Positions 11,291 to 22,500 of a stretch of 64,000 bases of DNA are shown here, piece after piece. The stretch spans positions 1,004,501-1,068,500 of the forward strand of contig JAWNZC010000319.1 in NCBI GenBank assembly GCA_035771165.1, read 5' to 3'. Made by a program: the position numbers and the translations under genes. Numbering within the stretch: position 1 is the stretch's first letter; each line of letters opens with the position of its first letter. Origin of the DNA: Paragorgia papillata. Lineage: Eukaryota; Cnidaria; Anthozoa; Scleralcyonacea; Coralliidae. The notes under the pieces are model-generated. The model saw only the letters and a program-made list of their open reading frames with translations. It was not told the origin of the DNA and did not search any database.

Positions 11291-12101
11291 AACCGCGAGC
11301 TTTGAATAATGGTGCTGCTTTGAGAACAGGAAACGGAACTCCTTATTAACTCATCAATAGTTGTACGTCAAAGGATGTTGATTGAAAAATGTTGGTTGGA
11401 AATCTAAAGAAAGTTCAAGAAGGATACATTTATATTTTATATTTCTATGAGAGTATGACGTCTGTGTGACGTCATGTGTAACGTCACGTTTACGTCAGAC
11501 CCCTAGCCCTAGCGGAAGCTCTTGTACTACTCTCTATTTTAGCCTGCGAGCCGGCTCTCTATTTCTATAAAGTTGTTGCAATTTTCTTTAATTATTATTC
11601 GGGGAATTAAATTGATTGTTTTGCTCTTTCATATAAATTATTCAAATTTGTGAAGACGGGAAATGGATTGTTCCTTTTAAAGTCTGTAAAATAAACAATG
11701 TTTTAATATTCAACGAAGGAGAATATGAAGAAGAGTGACCCAGAATCAATATTTTTTGACCTTTGGATCTTGGAGGTATTTATATAGATATAATAATATT
11801 TGGCGTTAATAAATCATGATATTCCAAAACTCATTAATAATTCATGAGGAAAACACAAAGGAAATCAGTACCATGTCCGTGGTTTTATACCTGATAAAAC
11901 GTCTTGACGTCAGAAAGAATACTAATGAACATAACATCCAATAACGAATCGTTTTTGAAGCCATTCTAAACACTCGCATCACGTGTTTTTTTAAAATCTG
12001 ATAAAACACTCCTGCTCGTGTTTTAAATATTACTTCACGCTCTTCAAATTATTAATTCAATGGTGTTTTGTCCATCTCATACAGTGGCCAGTTAAAGAAT
12101 A

Positions 12102-15100
12102 ATGTTTTTTAAACTTCTTCATTGCTTCATGGTATCTTTAGTGGCTGTCACTTTTACAAGTAAGTGGTTATTATTTCTTCCCATTTTCTGTATAATATTG
12201 TGGTCGGGCCTTGTGGTCTCACTCGCTGATTATTTTGTATTTTCTATCCACAGATGGTCTTCAGTGTCGACTCACAACAAATGTGGGCAATGTTTCCGAT
12301 TCTGTGGCAGATCTTGGGAAAAGATTGATCTTAAACTGTTCAAATATTGATAGAGATGACAGTGTTGTTGTTAAATGGAGGAAAGATGGGGACTTGATCA
12401 AGAACAAGTCATCTATCTTATTTATATACAATTTAACAAGAGAAGATGCTGGAAAATATGACTGTATTTTGACCAAAGAACGTCAGAAAAGTAAATGTAT
12501 GGTGTTTGTAAAGATCAATGGTATGAAACTTCAGTTTCATATGGGCTAATATTGTTTAATAATTATTATATAATAATTATTTTGAAAACATGTTTGATGA
12601 TTGGCTGAAAGCCATATTTCTATAACTCTACAAAACCTTATAATTTATACACAGTTCAATTGTGGCATATTGCTATATTGAATAGTGCAATAATGGTATA
12701 TAACTATATTGTAGAGATACATGGCACTACAGTATATAAGTATTTATTGATTGATTGATTGACTAGTAAAATATTCTGTATATAATAAAGCATTCTATTT
12801 TTTTTCAGCTCCTCCCATTATTGTGACTGTTAAGAGTTGTTGTGTATCAAATAATGGTAAGGAAATGAGACTGACTTGCCTTGTGAATGGCTTTCCAAAG
12901 CCCAATATTAAATGGCATAGCAAATTGTAGAACATCTGGTCAATGTAATATCCAGGACTTACGATTATCAGAAGTGAATGGTCAAAATTATTGGTGGATG
13001 GCTAATGTGACTGAATACCTTAAGCCTAACATAACTGAGAATAATAATACTTGTAGAACAAAGGATCATTGTTTTATCAAACCACCACTAGTGAATGGTC
13101 AAAATTATTGGTTGTCAGCTACGACAGTGACGTATATACAAAATGGAGCAAGCTTTACATGCAAGGCAGAAAATATATTTGGAAAAACCAATGCTTCGAC
13201 TGCTGTCGAAGTTTCTTGTCTAAATGGTATGGAGTTTTTGTTTGATATTGTGTATATATAGTTTTTAAAATTATTTTATAATACCCCCCTAAAGGAAGGC
13301 AATTGGTATAGTACCCCCCTGGCACTGGCAGTGGCGTAACGCTCATTAGGTAGAGTTAGGCCCTGAGGGGCCCCCAGCCCACCACAGCCCCACCCCATGT
13401 CAGTCAAATCAACTCAAATCAACTCAAATTTAACAACTAAACATTGTTTATCATGCTAAGATGGATTACATAAACAAGAACTTCATTCCTACCAAAGTTG
13501 ATTGTTTTAAAACCATATCTTTCAATAATTCTGTAAGAAACAATATTTACTGCACGCAAGGATTGTGGTTAAATGTACAAATTGCCATCTTTTACTGTAT
13601 GATCAATTATTATAAGTAATAATTTCATGAAAAGTCATGTTATTAGTTTGTAATATTTTGATCGCCGAGGAAAACTTTGAGAATCTTACCAACAGGAAAT
13701 TTACACGGTTGATCAGAGAAGTTGCATCTAATTTTCCCGTGCATGTTGATGAGGGAAAATATATGCAAGCAGGAAATTTAGAAGAAGACAAAAGATTTCT
13801 TTGTCTTCTAATTTTCCCTTATCAACATGCACGGGAAAATTAGAAGACAAAGGATAAATTTCCCTCTTGCATGAGCAATGAGGGAAATACGAGGTTTACA
13901 TTCCCTCGGAGAACAAAAGAATCCGAGGAGATCATGGTATTATTAAATTAATAAATTAATAGTGGTTGATAGTGCCTTATTCTGTTCTTATTGCTTTTTT
14001 TTTTTTAGAATTTCTAATAAATTTTACCAAACTCTTTATATTTCAAAATGTTTGAATTAAATTTTTATTATAGATAACTTTTGTGGAAATACATACCACC
14101 TTTAATATTTATTTGCTAAGCTTTCTGCCTGTTGACTCAGGCCTTCATCAGAGCAGTAACAACATTTTTATTGTTTTTGTTTGTTTTAGAATTTAAAGAG
14201 AAACATACTGTTTGTCCTAAGTTTGAAAATCTTGAAGAGAAGGATAATATTACTATAGACATTGGAGAGTCAATTACGATGCAATGTCGTGTGAAATTTC
14301 CCAGAGAAAATAAACGTTGTTACAAACATGAATTTCATCGAAGGCCTCGTGGTTATAATGAAAGTCATATGTCTGTGTGGAATATTTTATTTTTATCTGC
14401 AACTTATGCAAGACTTGTTATGAATTATACCATTGTTAATGCATCAAGAAATGACACTGGAAAATACACTTGCTTTCATCACTTTAAAATATCTAAAATA
14501 AGTCCACATTGTAAACCATTATCAAAGACATATCATCTGCTTGTAAGAGGTAATTGTTGTTACTACTACTATTATTATTATTATTATCATCATCATTATT
14601 ATTATTATTATTATCATCATTATTATTATCATCATTATCATTATTATCATCATCATCCTTATTATTATTATTATAATTATTATTATCATCATCATTATTA
14701 TTATCATCATCATCATCATTATTATCATTATTATCATCATCATCATCGTTATTATTATTATTATTATTATTATCATCATTGTCATCATCATCATCATTAT
14801 TATCATCATTATTATCATCATTATTATCATTATTATCATCATTGTCATCATCATTATTATCATCATCATCGTTGTCATCATCATTATTATTATTATTGTG
14901 TTTATCATCATTATTATTATTATCATATCATATTATTATCATCATCATTATTATCATCATCATCATTATTATCATCATCATCATCATATTATTATCATCA
15001 TCATCATTATTATCATCATCATCATCATCATCATTAGACATTATTATCATCATCATCATTATTATTATTATTATCATCATTATTATCATCATCATTATTA

Positions 15101-16970
15101 TCATCATCATCGTTATTATTATTATTATTATTATTATCATTGTCATCATCATCATTATTATCATCATTGTCATCATCATTATTATCATCATCATTGTCAT
15201 CATCATTATTATCATCATTGTCATCATCATTATTATCATCATTGTCATCATCATTATCATCATTGTCATCATCATTATTATCATCATTGTCATCATCATT
15301 ATCATCATTGTCATCATCATTATTATTATCATCATTGTCATCATCATTATCATCATTGTCATCATCATTATTATTATCATCATCATTGTCATCATCATCA
15401 TTATTATTATTATTGTGTTTATCATCATCATTATTATTATTATTATTGTGTTTATCATCATTATTATTATTATTATTATTAATTGTGTTTATCGAGGGTT
15501 TTTAGGGGCTGGGTCATATGGAGAGTTTTCAGCTTATAGCCTAGAATATTCTTTGCTGTCATCATTGTTACTGGTGGGTTTATTCTAATTTTTCACTAAT
15601 TATTAATTAGAACCATCAGTGATTTCTTCCAGAAGAAATAAGAATGTTTTAGCAGCTGTTGCAGTGAGTGTAACTGTACTAGTTATTATTGGCTTTGCTT
15701 TAATTTTGGTAATATGGTTTCTACGCAGAGGAAGATTAAAATCACAACAATTTTATGGTAAGACAATTTATTCTCCTTGCATGAATTTTCAATTGTAAAA
15801 ATTCTTTTATTAGCTTATTTATAACACACTAAATTACATGTCAAAGTTTCCAGTGTAACAATTTAACCCTTTAAATCCCACTATGTTAGAAGGTCTTCCC
15901 TTGATGAGTAAAATTGTCTGGTATTAGACACATGAGGTTAGACAGAGTAAAAAATAAAAAGTGCCAAATAGCCAGTGCTGTAAAAGTTACATAATTTTTG
16001 TAACTAGTTTCAGTTACAGTTACATCATTAGAAAAGTAACTACTTACCGATAAAAGTTACAATGAAAAGAAAGTAACTAGTTACAGTTACAAAGTAACTC
16101 CAAATATTTTGTAACTATGGTTACAAAGTTACATTTGTCCATATGTTACTAGAATCAACAAAGAAATTACTGGTTTTTAGATGCCAGGACCATAATTATG
16201 TTTTTACAGCTAAATATAGTTGTCAGTAAGCAGAAATAGTCTAATTGTATATAATGTATCTTGATGGGAATTAATGAAGGGGTTAAACTATTTTTTAAAC
16301 CCAAAATATTTTTAGTAAATAATTGTGCTGATTCAGCCTGAGAATTTAAAATATATGTTTTAGTTTGTTTCTACACTGTGGTAATTATATATATATATAT
16401 TTGTCTAATTTGAAACATTTAGATAGTCTTCCAGAATTACGTTGGGATGTGTTTGTCTCCTACAGTAGCAAAGATTTTACATGGGTACAAGAACTCTGTG
16501 AAACACTCGAACAACCTCCTTTTAATCTTATTGTGTGCTTGCATCAACGAGATTGGGAACTTGGTCGTACTGTCATTGACAATATGGCTGATTCTGTCTA
16601 CTGTAGTCAGAAAACATTATTAATTGTGTCGAAAAACTACTTGGAAAGCAGTTACTGTATGCAAGAGCTTCAGATTGCAATGAATAGTGAGATTGGGACA
16701 AAAAAGATTAACAAAGATAGAATTGTTTTAATCAAGATTGATGATGTTTCATTAAAGAAACTGCCAAAGAGCCTGAGACAAAAATCCTATCTTGATTTTT
16801 CCAATACTGAACAGCGCAAACATTTCAAGACTAAGTTAATGAAGGCATTGCCAAGACGCGAGGCTAACCATGACGATGATGATGATGATGATGACTGTCT
16901 TCATAATTCCAATGATGGTGATGTTCAGTTGGATAAAATGACTATCCTTGAAACAAGTCTTATAACTTAA
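12102..16970 (+). CDS. Ig-Ig-Ig-TM-TIR receptor A (IL-1R-like), disrupted in Ig2
   Basis: Type I membrane receptor with a cytoplasmic TIR domain; TIR receptors signal through MyD88-type adaptors to NF-kB in animals (family knowledge). Exons: 12102-12159 (signal peptide), 12254-12520 (Ig1), 12809-13226 (Ig2), 14190-14549 (Ig3), 15611-15757 (TM), 16423-16970 (TIR, stop 16968-16970). All introns are phase 1. TIR motifs: WDVFVSYS (box 1), QRDWELGRTV (box 2/BB loop). After the TIR comes an eight-Asp run. The Ig2 exon is 418 bp, not a multiple of three: its first frame holds the Ig Cys and Trp (LTC, IKW) but hits TAG at 12928-12930, while the later frame (YTC-like FTCKAEN) runs to the donor. Ig2 also contains an internal duplication (CRT...VNGQNYW twice). 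Either a frameshifted allele or pseudogene, or a one-base sequence error. Confidence 0.85.
13330..13600. repeat. Decayed dispersed repeat in receptor A intron
   Basis: Contains AACATTGTTTATCATGCTAA and GTGGTTAAATGTAC segments that recur in inverse orientation at 60,735-60,829, so both are copies of one dispersed element. A hAT-like GGCAGTGGCGTAACGC sequence lies at about 13,327. Confidence 0.55.
13612..13945 (+). repeat. Dispersed foldback repeat with a 68-codon ORF, copy 1
   Basis: Near-identical to 52376-52745. Starts AAAAGTCATGTTATTAGTTTGTAAT and ends around GAGATCATGGTATTA. It contains an inverted pair built on CTAATTTTCCCGTGCATG and its complement. Both copies keep the same 68-codon frame (here 13637-13843) with only a few residue differences. 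No recognised protein; it may be chance or a remnant. Confidence 0.7.
14103..14155 (-). ncRNA. Hammerhead-like core (degenerate)
   Basis: On the minus strand the segment reads CTGATGA, then a 5-bp stem GCCTG/CAGGC, then GAAA, which is the conserved core of a hammerhead ribozyme. Helix III and helix I are not convincingly paired here, so it is probably a relic within a receptor A intron rather than an active ribozyme. Confidence 0.5.
14560..15490. repeat. ATT/ATC trinucleotide microsatellite
   Basis: Over 900 bp of (ATT)n/(ATC)n with GTC interruptions and TGTGTTTATC islands, filling most of the intron between the Ig3 and TM exons of receptor A. Poly-Y/H, poly-I and poly-S frames are artefacts. 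Confidence 0.97.
15973..16262 (-). mobile_element. hAT-type MITE copy (truncated, reverse)
   Basis: Begins CAGTGCTGTAAAAGTTAC, the reverse-orientation end of the GTAACTAGTTAC family. It keeps the inner core as far as an ATAATGTATCTTGATGG segment, then loses the other half. It is inserted in a TTAA-type short repeat that starts at about 15864. Confidence 0.75.
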
Positions 16971-17004
16971 TTCTTTCATTACTGAATTGGCCCTTCAGTA
17001 TTGG

Positions 17005-17273
17005 TCACTGATCTCTACAGCTAAATCAATTAAGGTTGTCCTGGCCAAAGCCAAAAGGTCAAAGCCAAGCGTGAAAATGCTCGTTAATAATCCCCAGAGA
17101 GGCAAGTTTGGTTTATTTGTATGATTTTGGCCTATAAATATAGTAAATGTGTGCTTCGCTATTTAAATAATAATTCACATCGTACTTTTCGCACTTGGCT
17201 TTGACCTTTTGGCTTTGGCCAGGACAACCTTAATTGATTTAGCTGTATATAACAGTTGTATATAGAGATCAGT
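17005..17273. mobile_element. Long inverted repeat just 3' of receptor A
   Basis: Left arm about 17006-17072, right arm about 17195-17272: TCACTGATCTCT through GGTTGTCCTGGCCAAAGCC against its reverse complement. It is a palindromic MITE about 35 bp downstream of the receptor A stop and would form a hairpin in the 3' UTR if transcribed. Confidence 0.75.
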
Positions 17274-17574
17274 GGTGAAGGAATACCAGTGATAGGACTG
17301 GCTCATTCCTATAGCCAGTTTTTTCTTCTTCCAGAGGTGAATAAAATTGTCAGACATTTGCCAGAATAAAATACTAATTAGCACCTATGCCACCAGGAGA
17401 GAAGACTCTGATTTTTATTTTTACTACAAATTATATCATTTTATATTACTGTTTGCGTTGTTATACTGGTGCTGTATTTTAAGATAGTTGTAATTGTTAA
17501 TGTAATTACTGTAAGAGTTGTACTATATAGTTGTAAATATATTATATTGTATGGATAAATTACCTCTAATATGC

Positions 17575-18995
17575 CCCCTCCAAAATGTCTCCTTTCTCTA
17601 ATTAACCCCTCTCTTTAATTAACCCCTCTCTCTAATTATCCTCCATCTCTAATTATCCTCCTCTAATTATCCTCCCTCTCTCTAATTATCCTCCCTTTCT
17701 CTAATTATCCTCCCTCTCTCTAATTATCCTTCCTTTCTCTAATTATCCTCCCTCTCTCTAATTATCCTCCCTCTCTATAATAATCCTCCCTCTCTAATTA
17801 TCCTCCTCTAATTATCCTCTCTCTCTAATTATCCTCCCTCTCTCTAGTTATCCTCCCTCTCTAATTATCCTCCCTCTCTCTCTAATTATCCTCCCTCTCT
17901 CTAGTTATCTTCCCCCTCTAATTATCCTCCCTCTCTCTCTAATTATCCTCCCTCTCTCTAGTTATCTTCCCCATCTAATTATCCTCCCTCTCTCTCTAAT
18001 TATCCTCCCTCTCTCTAGTTATCCTCCCTTTCTCTAATTATCCTCCCTCTCTCTAATTATCCTCCCTTCCTCTAATTATCCTTCCTCTCTCTAATTATCC
18101 TCCCTCTCTAATTATCCTCCTCTAATTATCCTCCCTCCCTCTAATTATCCTCTCTCTCTAATTATCCTCCCTCTCTCTAATTATCCTCCCTCTCTCTCTC
18201 TAATTATCCTCCCTCTCTCTAATTATCCTCCCTCTCTCTAATGATCCTCCCTCTCTCTAATTATCCTCCCTCCCTCTAATTATCCTCTCTCTCTAATTAT
18301 CCTCCCTCTAATTATCCTCCCTCTCTCTCTAATTATCCTCCCTCTCTCTCTAATTATCCTCCCTCTCTAATTATCCTCCCTCTCTCTAAATAACCCCCTC
18401 TCTAGTTAACCCTCTCTCTCTAATTAACCCCCTCTAATTAACCTTCCTAAACCCCTCTCTCTCTAATTATCCTCCCTCTCTAATTAACCCCCTCTAATTA
18501 AGCCCCCTAATTAACCTTCCTAAACCCCTCTCTCTCTAATTATCCTCCCTCTCTAACCCCTTCTCTCTAATTATCCTCCCTAAACCCTCTTTCTAATTAG
18601 TCTCCCTCTCTCTAATTATGCTTCATTTCCCTAATTAGCCTCCCTCTCTCTAATTACGCTCCCTCTCTCTAATCAGTCCCCCTCTCTAATTAGCCTCTCT
18701 AATTAATTACCTCTCTAATTAGCCTTCCTCCCTCTAATTAGCCTCCTCTCTAATTAGCTTCCCGCTCTCTAATTAGCTTCCCTCTCATTTATCCTCCCTC
18801 TCTCTAATTTGCCTTCCTCCCTCTAATTAGCCTCCCTCTCTCTAATTAACCTCCCTCTCTCTCATTAGCCTCCATCTATAAATAACCCCCTCTCTCTAAT
18901 AAGGCCCCCTCTCTCTAATCCCTCCCTCGTCCTAATTAGCCCCTTCTCTCTAATAAGCTCTCCTTTCTCTAGCCCCCTTTCCTCTTCAAAAAGCC
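17575..18995. repeat. CTCTCTAATTATCCTCC minisatellite
   Basis: About 1.4 kb of 16-20-bp units of the form CCCTCTCTCTAATTATCCT with decayed AATTAACC and AATTAGCC variants at the right end. It separates receptor A from receptor B. There are no unique spacers, so it is not a CRISPR array. Confidence 0.95.
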
Positions 18996-19129
18996 CTCCC
19001 CCCGAGGATCTTGTGGAGGAAATACGGTAATTCCTGTTTGTATGTATATTCCTCCCTTCCTGAATAAATTAATTTATTAAAGTAATTACGTGATGTTGTC
19101 ATTCCAAACCGGATATGATATTGAAATAA

Positions 19130-19335
19130 AATTAGCGTGCTGCGTAGGCAGTGTAGAAACAACAATCGAAATATAGTAAGGTTAGATATACTGCCGAAAC
19201 AGAGAACGTAGGAATCTAACGTTTCGAGCGAAGGCCCTTCGTCATCCTCTGACGAAGGGCCTTCGCTCGAAACGTTAGATTCCTACGTTCTCTGTTTCGG
19301 CAGTATATCTAACCTTACTATATTTCGATTGTCGG
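19130..19335. mobile_element. Palindromic element with hammerhead-like core (family B), full copy
   Basis: Near-perfect ~85-bp arms meet at about 19,247. The arm carries CAATCGAAATATAGTAAGG, ACTGCCGAAACAGAGAACG and GACGAAGGGCCTTCGCTCG followed by AAACG. Entry GTGCTGCGTAGGCAGTGT is shared with other copies near 23403, 24930, 51107 and 61610. Confidence 0.85.
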
Positions 19336-19515
19336 ATATCGATATTGTTGCTGTTATCTTACAGACCGGAACTACGTAAATCAGCGAAATCGCCGAAATA
19401 TAAAACCCAGTCTCGAAGAATCTTTTCCTTTCACAGAATGAATAGTTTGTCACATTCTAGGACTTCCGAGATATTCTACTGTCTTACGTTTAACGACAGT
19501 ATCGATTGATGAATA

Positions 19516-22500
19516 ATGGTGTTCAGATTTCTTCATTGCTTGGTTTTAAGTGTCTTCATGTTGTCCATATCAGCCAGTGGTAAGTTCAGCTTGAATTTAA
19601 GTCGTGTTTCTTGAATATTTTCTAACATTTATTCCATTCTTTTCTATCCACAGATGGTCTTCAGTGTCGACTCACAACAAATGTGGGCAATGTTTCTGAT
19701 TCTGTGGCAGATCTTGGGAAAAGATTGATCTTAAATTGTTCAAATATTGATAAAAATGACAGTGTTGTTGTTGAATGGAAGAAACATGGGGACTTGATCA
19801 AGAACAAGTCTTCTTCCATCTTATTTATAAACAATTTAACAAGACAGGATGCTGGAAAATATCAATGTATTTTGACCAAAGAACATCAAAAAAGTGAATG
19901 TGAAGTGTTTGTAAAAATCAATGGTAATGCACCTATCCACACTGGGCACAAAAGTTCTTCATTTCCCCTCCCTCCCCAGGGGAAGCCTGCAAACAAATAG
20001 CCCCACCCCCCAGGGCAAGAATATATATTACTACAATAAAGTACTAGTTTAAATGTAACTTTATTAGAATATCATTGAAGTGCCTATATGACCTTTAAAT
20101 TGCAAATACAATGTTAGAAATATAGATTCTACGTGTATATAAACAGTGATATGAAGTACGTTGTCAAAATACTCTATGTTAATGTTAATAGGGGTTTTAT
20201 TTTCACATAGTAGAACATTATTTTATAGAATTGCGCTGTATTTTTTCTGCTTTTCATTTAATGAACTGCATCAAAATTTAAAAGAAAAAGACCAGCAAAA
20301 TTGAGATTTATCTAGAATCTATAACTGTACTATTGTACTTGCAAAGATTACACGCAGTTTAGCATTGAAACATTCAATTAAGATTTAAACCTCTTCTGAA
20401 ACACCGAAAATTTCTGAAGACAGTTAATTTTACAAAAGACTACAAGCTGAGAGAATGATCCTTGAACAATTGCGCATAGCTGAGCCCACGAAATTTGTTT
20501 GTAAAACATGAGAGAATAATGAAAATCACGAGGCTGCAAGCCAAATGTTTTTGTTGTTCTCGAGTGTTTGTAACCCCTGGTAAAACACGTTTCACAAGTT
20601 TATGAAATAGCTTCTCAATCGCCAATTATAGTAGAGGGACTTGGTGATATTGGTGCATATTAGATTAGACAATGGTTTCACATTGAATTTATAATTAAGA
20701 AATTAATGGTAATAAACAGTCCTTTGTGCTGTTTATATTATCTGATTTCTTAATTAGAAATTCAGTTAGCGCGACCTTTACCAGGTTTCAAAAGTCGTCC
20801 ACATGACCAAATATTTTTCTTTGATTGGCTAATTAGCTCATGAATTATTAATGAGTTTGAGAAATAATATATAATGAATTAATGAATGAGTGACCCACAA
20901 AATAATTATTTTTTGTAGTTCGTTTACATGTGACAATTGGCCTTTATTATGAATCTGAGAGAAAAATGGAGCTACCCTGCTTTGTGAATGGATATCCTAA
21001 ACCCAATGCTGTTGTTTGGTATAAAAATGGTAGAAAAATTTCTATCAACAAAGGCCAGAGTGGACATAACTATTTTGTGGAGAATACTGATATTAACGAA
21101 TGCTCATACCAATCAATCCTTGAAATACTTTATCCTGATATATCAATATCAAATACCATTGGAAACTATACGTGTGAAGCCAACAATAGATTTGGGACAG
21201 TGAGGTTTTCTTCCTATGTATCAAAGAAAATGATTGAAGGTATTCAGTGATATTATCTGTAAATAAGCAGGCCCCCCAAAGGCAAGTTGCCCTGGGCCAC
21301 CAACTTGATTATTAAAGGGTCCCCTAAAATTTTTGAGATTTCAGTTTTTGACATAAGAAAACATGAGGCCTAGAAAGCGTATCGATCAGCAGTGCTGTGA
21401 GTAACTTCCTTACAAGTAACTAGTTACATTTTTAAGTAACTGTAACTGATCAGACTTAAGTTACTTTTTCTGAAGAAGTAACTATAACTAGTTACTTTTT
21501 GAAGAAGTAATTACAGTATAAGTACCGGTAGTTACTTTTTTAAAGAACTGTAACTTAAGTTACAATATTTGGTTCAAAAATGTGACTCGATAGTTACTGA
21601 GTTTTAGTTGAGGATATAATAATAAAGGTACATTATGTACACATTTGACTATTTCTGCTTAGTGACAACTATATTTAGGCATTTAGCTGTAAAACATAAT
21701 TATGGTACTGGCATCTAAAAACCAGTAATTTATTTGTTGATTCTAGTAACATGGACAAAGGAATGTAACTTTGTAACTTAGCTACAAAATTTTTGTAACT
21801 TTGTAACTACGGTAGTTACTTTCTTTTCATTGTAACTTTTATCTGTAACTAGTTACTTTTCTAACGATGTAACTGTAACTAGTTACAAAAATTATGTAAC
21901 TTTTACAGCACTGACGATCAGTAACACTAACTTCATTTTTAGCCAACCCAGGGCCTATGACGTATGACATCATCAGGGGCCTGAAATCAACCCATGTGAT
22001 GTCATCAGGGACCCCAAATTGATAATTTGCCCCCAACCCCACAATTTCTCTTGGTGGCCTTGTAAATAAGTACAGTATCACAGAATCTAGGAAAAAGTGT
22101 GTTGGTCTGCAAATTCAGTCAAAACAACTTTCTTTTTATTTATTTTTAGGTTTTTATGGAAAATGTCCCATATTTAAAGATCCTTCACAGGAAAAGAATA
22201 TTACTGTTTATCTTGGGAAATCAAAAACATTATTATGTCATGTGATTTTTCATGATATTAATTTGCTTGCTGCGTATGATATCACCAACCGTACTAGCAA
22301 TGATCAAAACCATATATATACCAGCTATATAATTGACTCAGATAATATGAGAGTTATGAATTATACAATTGTTAATGCCACGAAGAGTGACACTGGAGTA
22401 TACCGTTGTCTATTTAACGGTCCTAAGCAGAGGTGTGGTGTAATATTGAAAACATTTTACATTACAGGTAGGATTTCTTTTTGTATTTCTGGCTTTTTGT

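Larger units (their letters stand above)
10096..12101. other. Intergenic region between peroxidasin and the first Ig-TIR gene
   Basis: No gene seen. It contains an inverted-repeat element at 10110-10568, a decayed 19-bp tandem repeat at 11072-11290 and a cluster of TGACGTCA-like sites near 11456-11495. The remainder is AT-rich. The 5' UTR and promoter of the receptor gene should lie at its right end, but no core element is clear. Confidence 0.6.

Noticed and set aside
12858..12931. Possible short intron explaining the Ig2 frameshift (GTAAGG to TTGTAG)
   Set aside because: It would remove the Ig Cys and Trp core that matches the family, and about 75 bp is shorter than every other intron in the gene.
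14132..15588. Tyr/His-rich and poly-Ile long frames
   Set aside because: They read through the ATT/ATC microsatellite after the Ig3 donor at 14550.
17575..18995. CRISPR-like periodic array
   Set aside because: Units are contiguous and variable without unique equal-length spacers, in a eukaryotic genome; it is a minisatellite. The same applies to 28,955-29,950 and 56,045-57,862.
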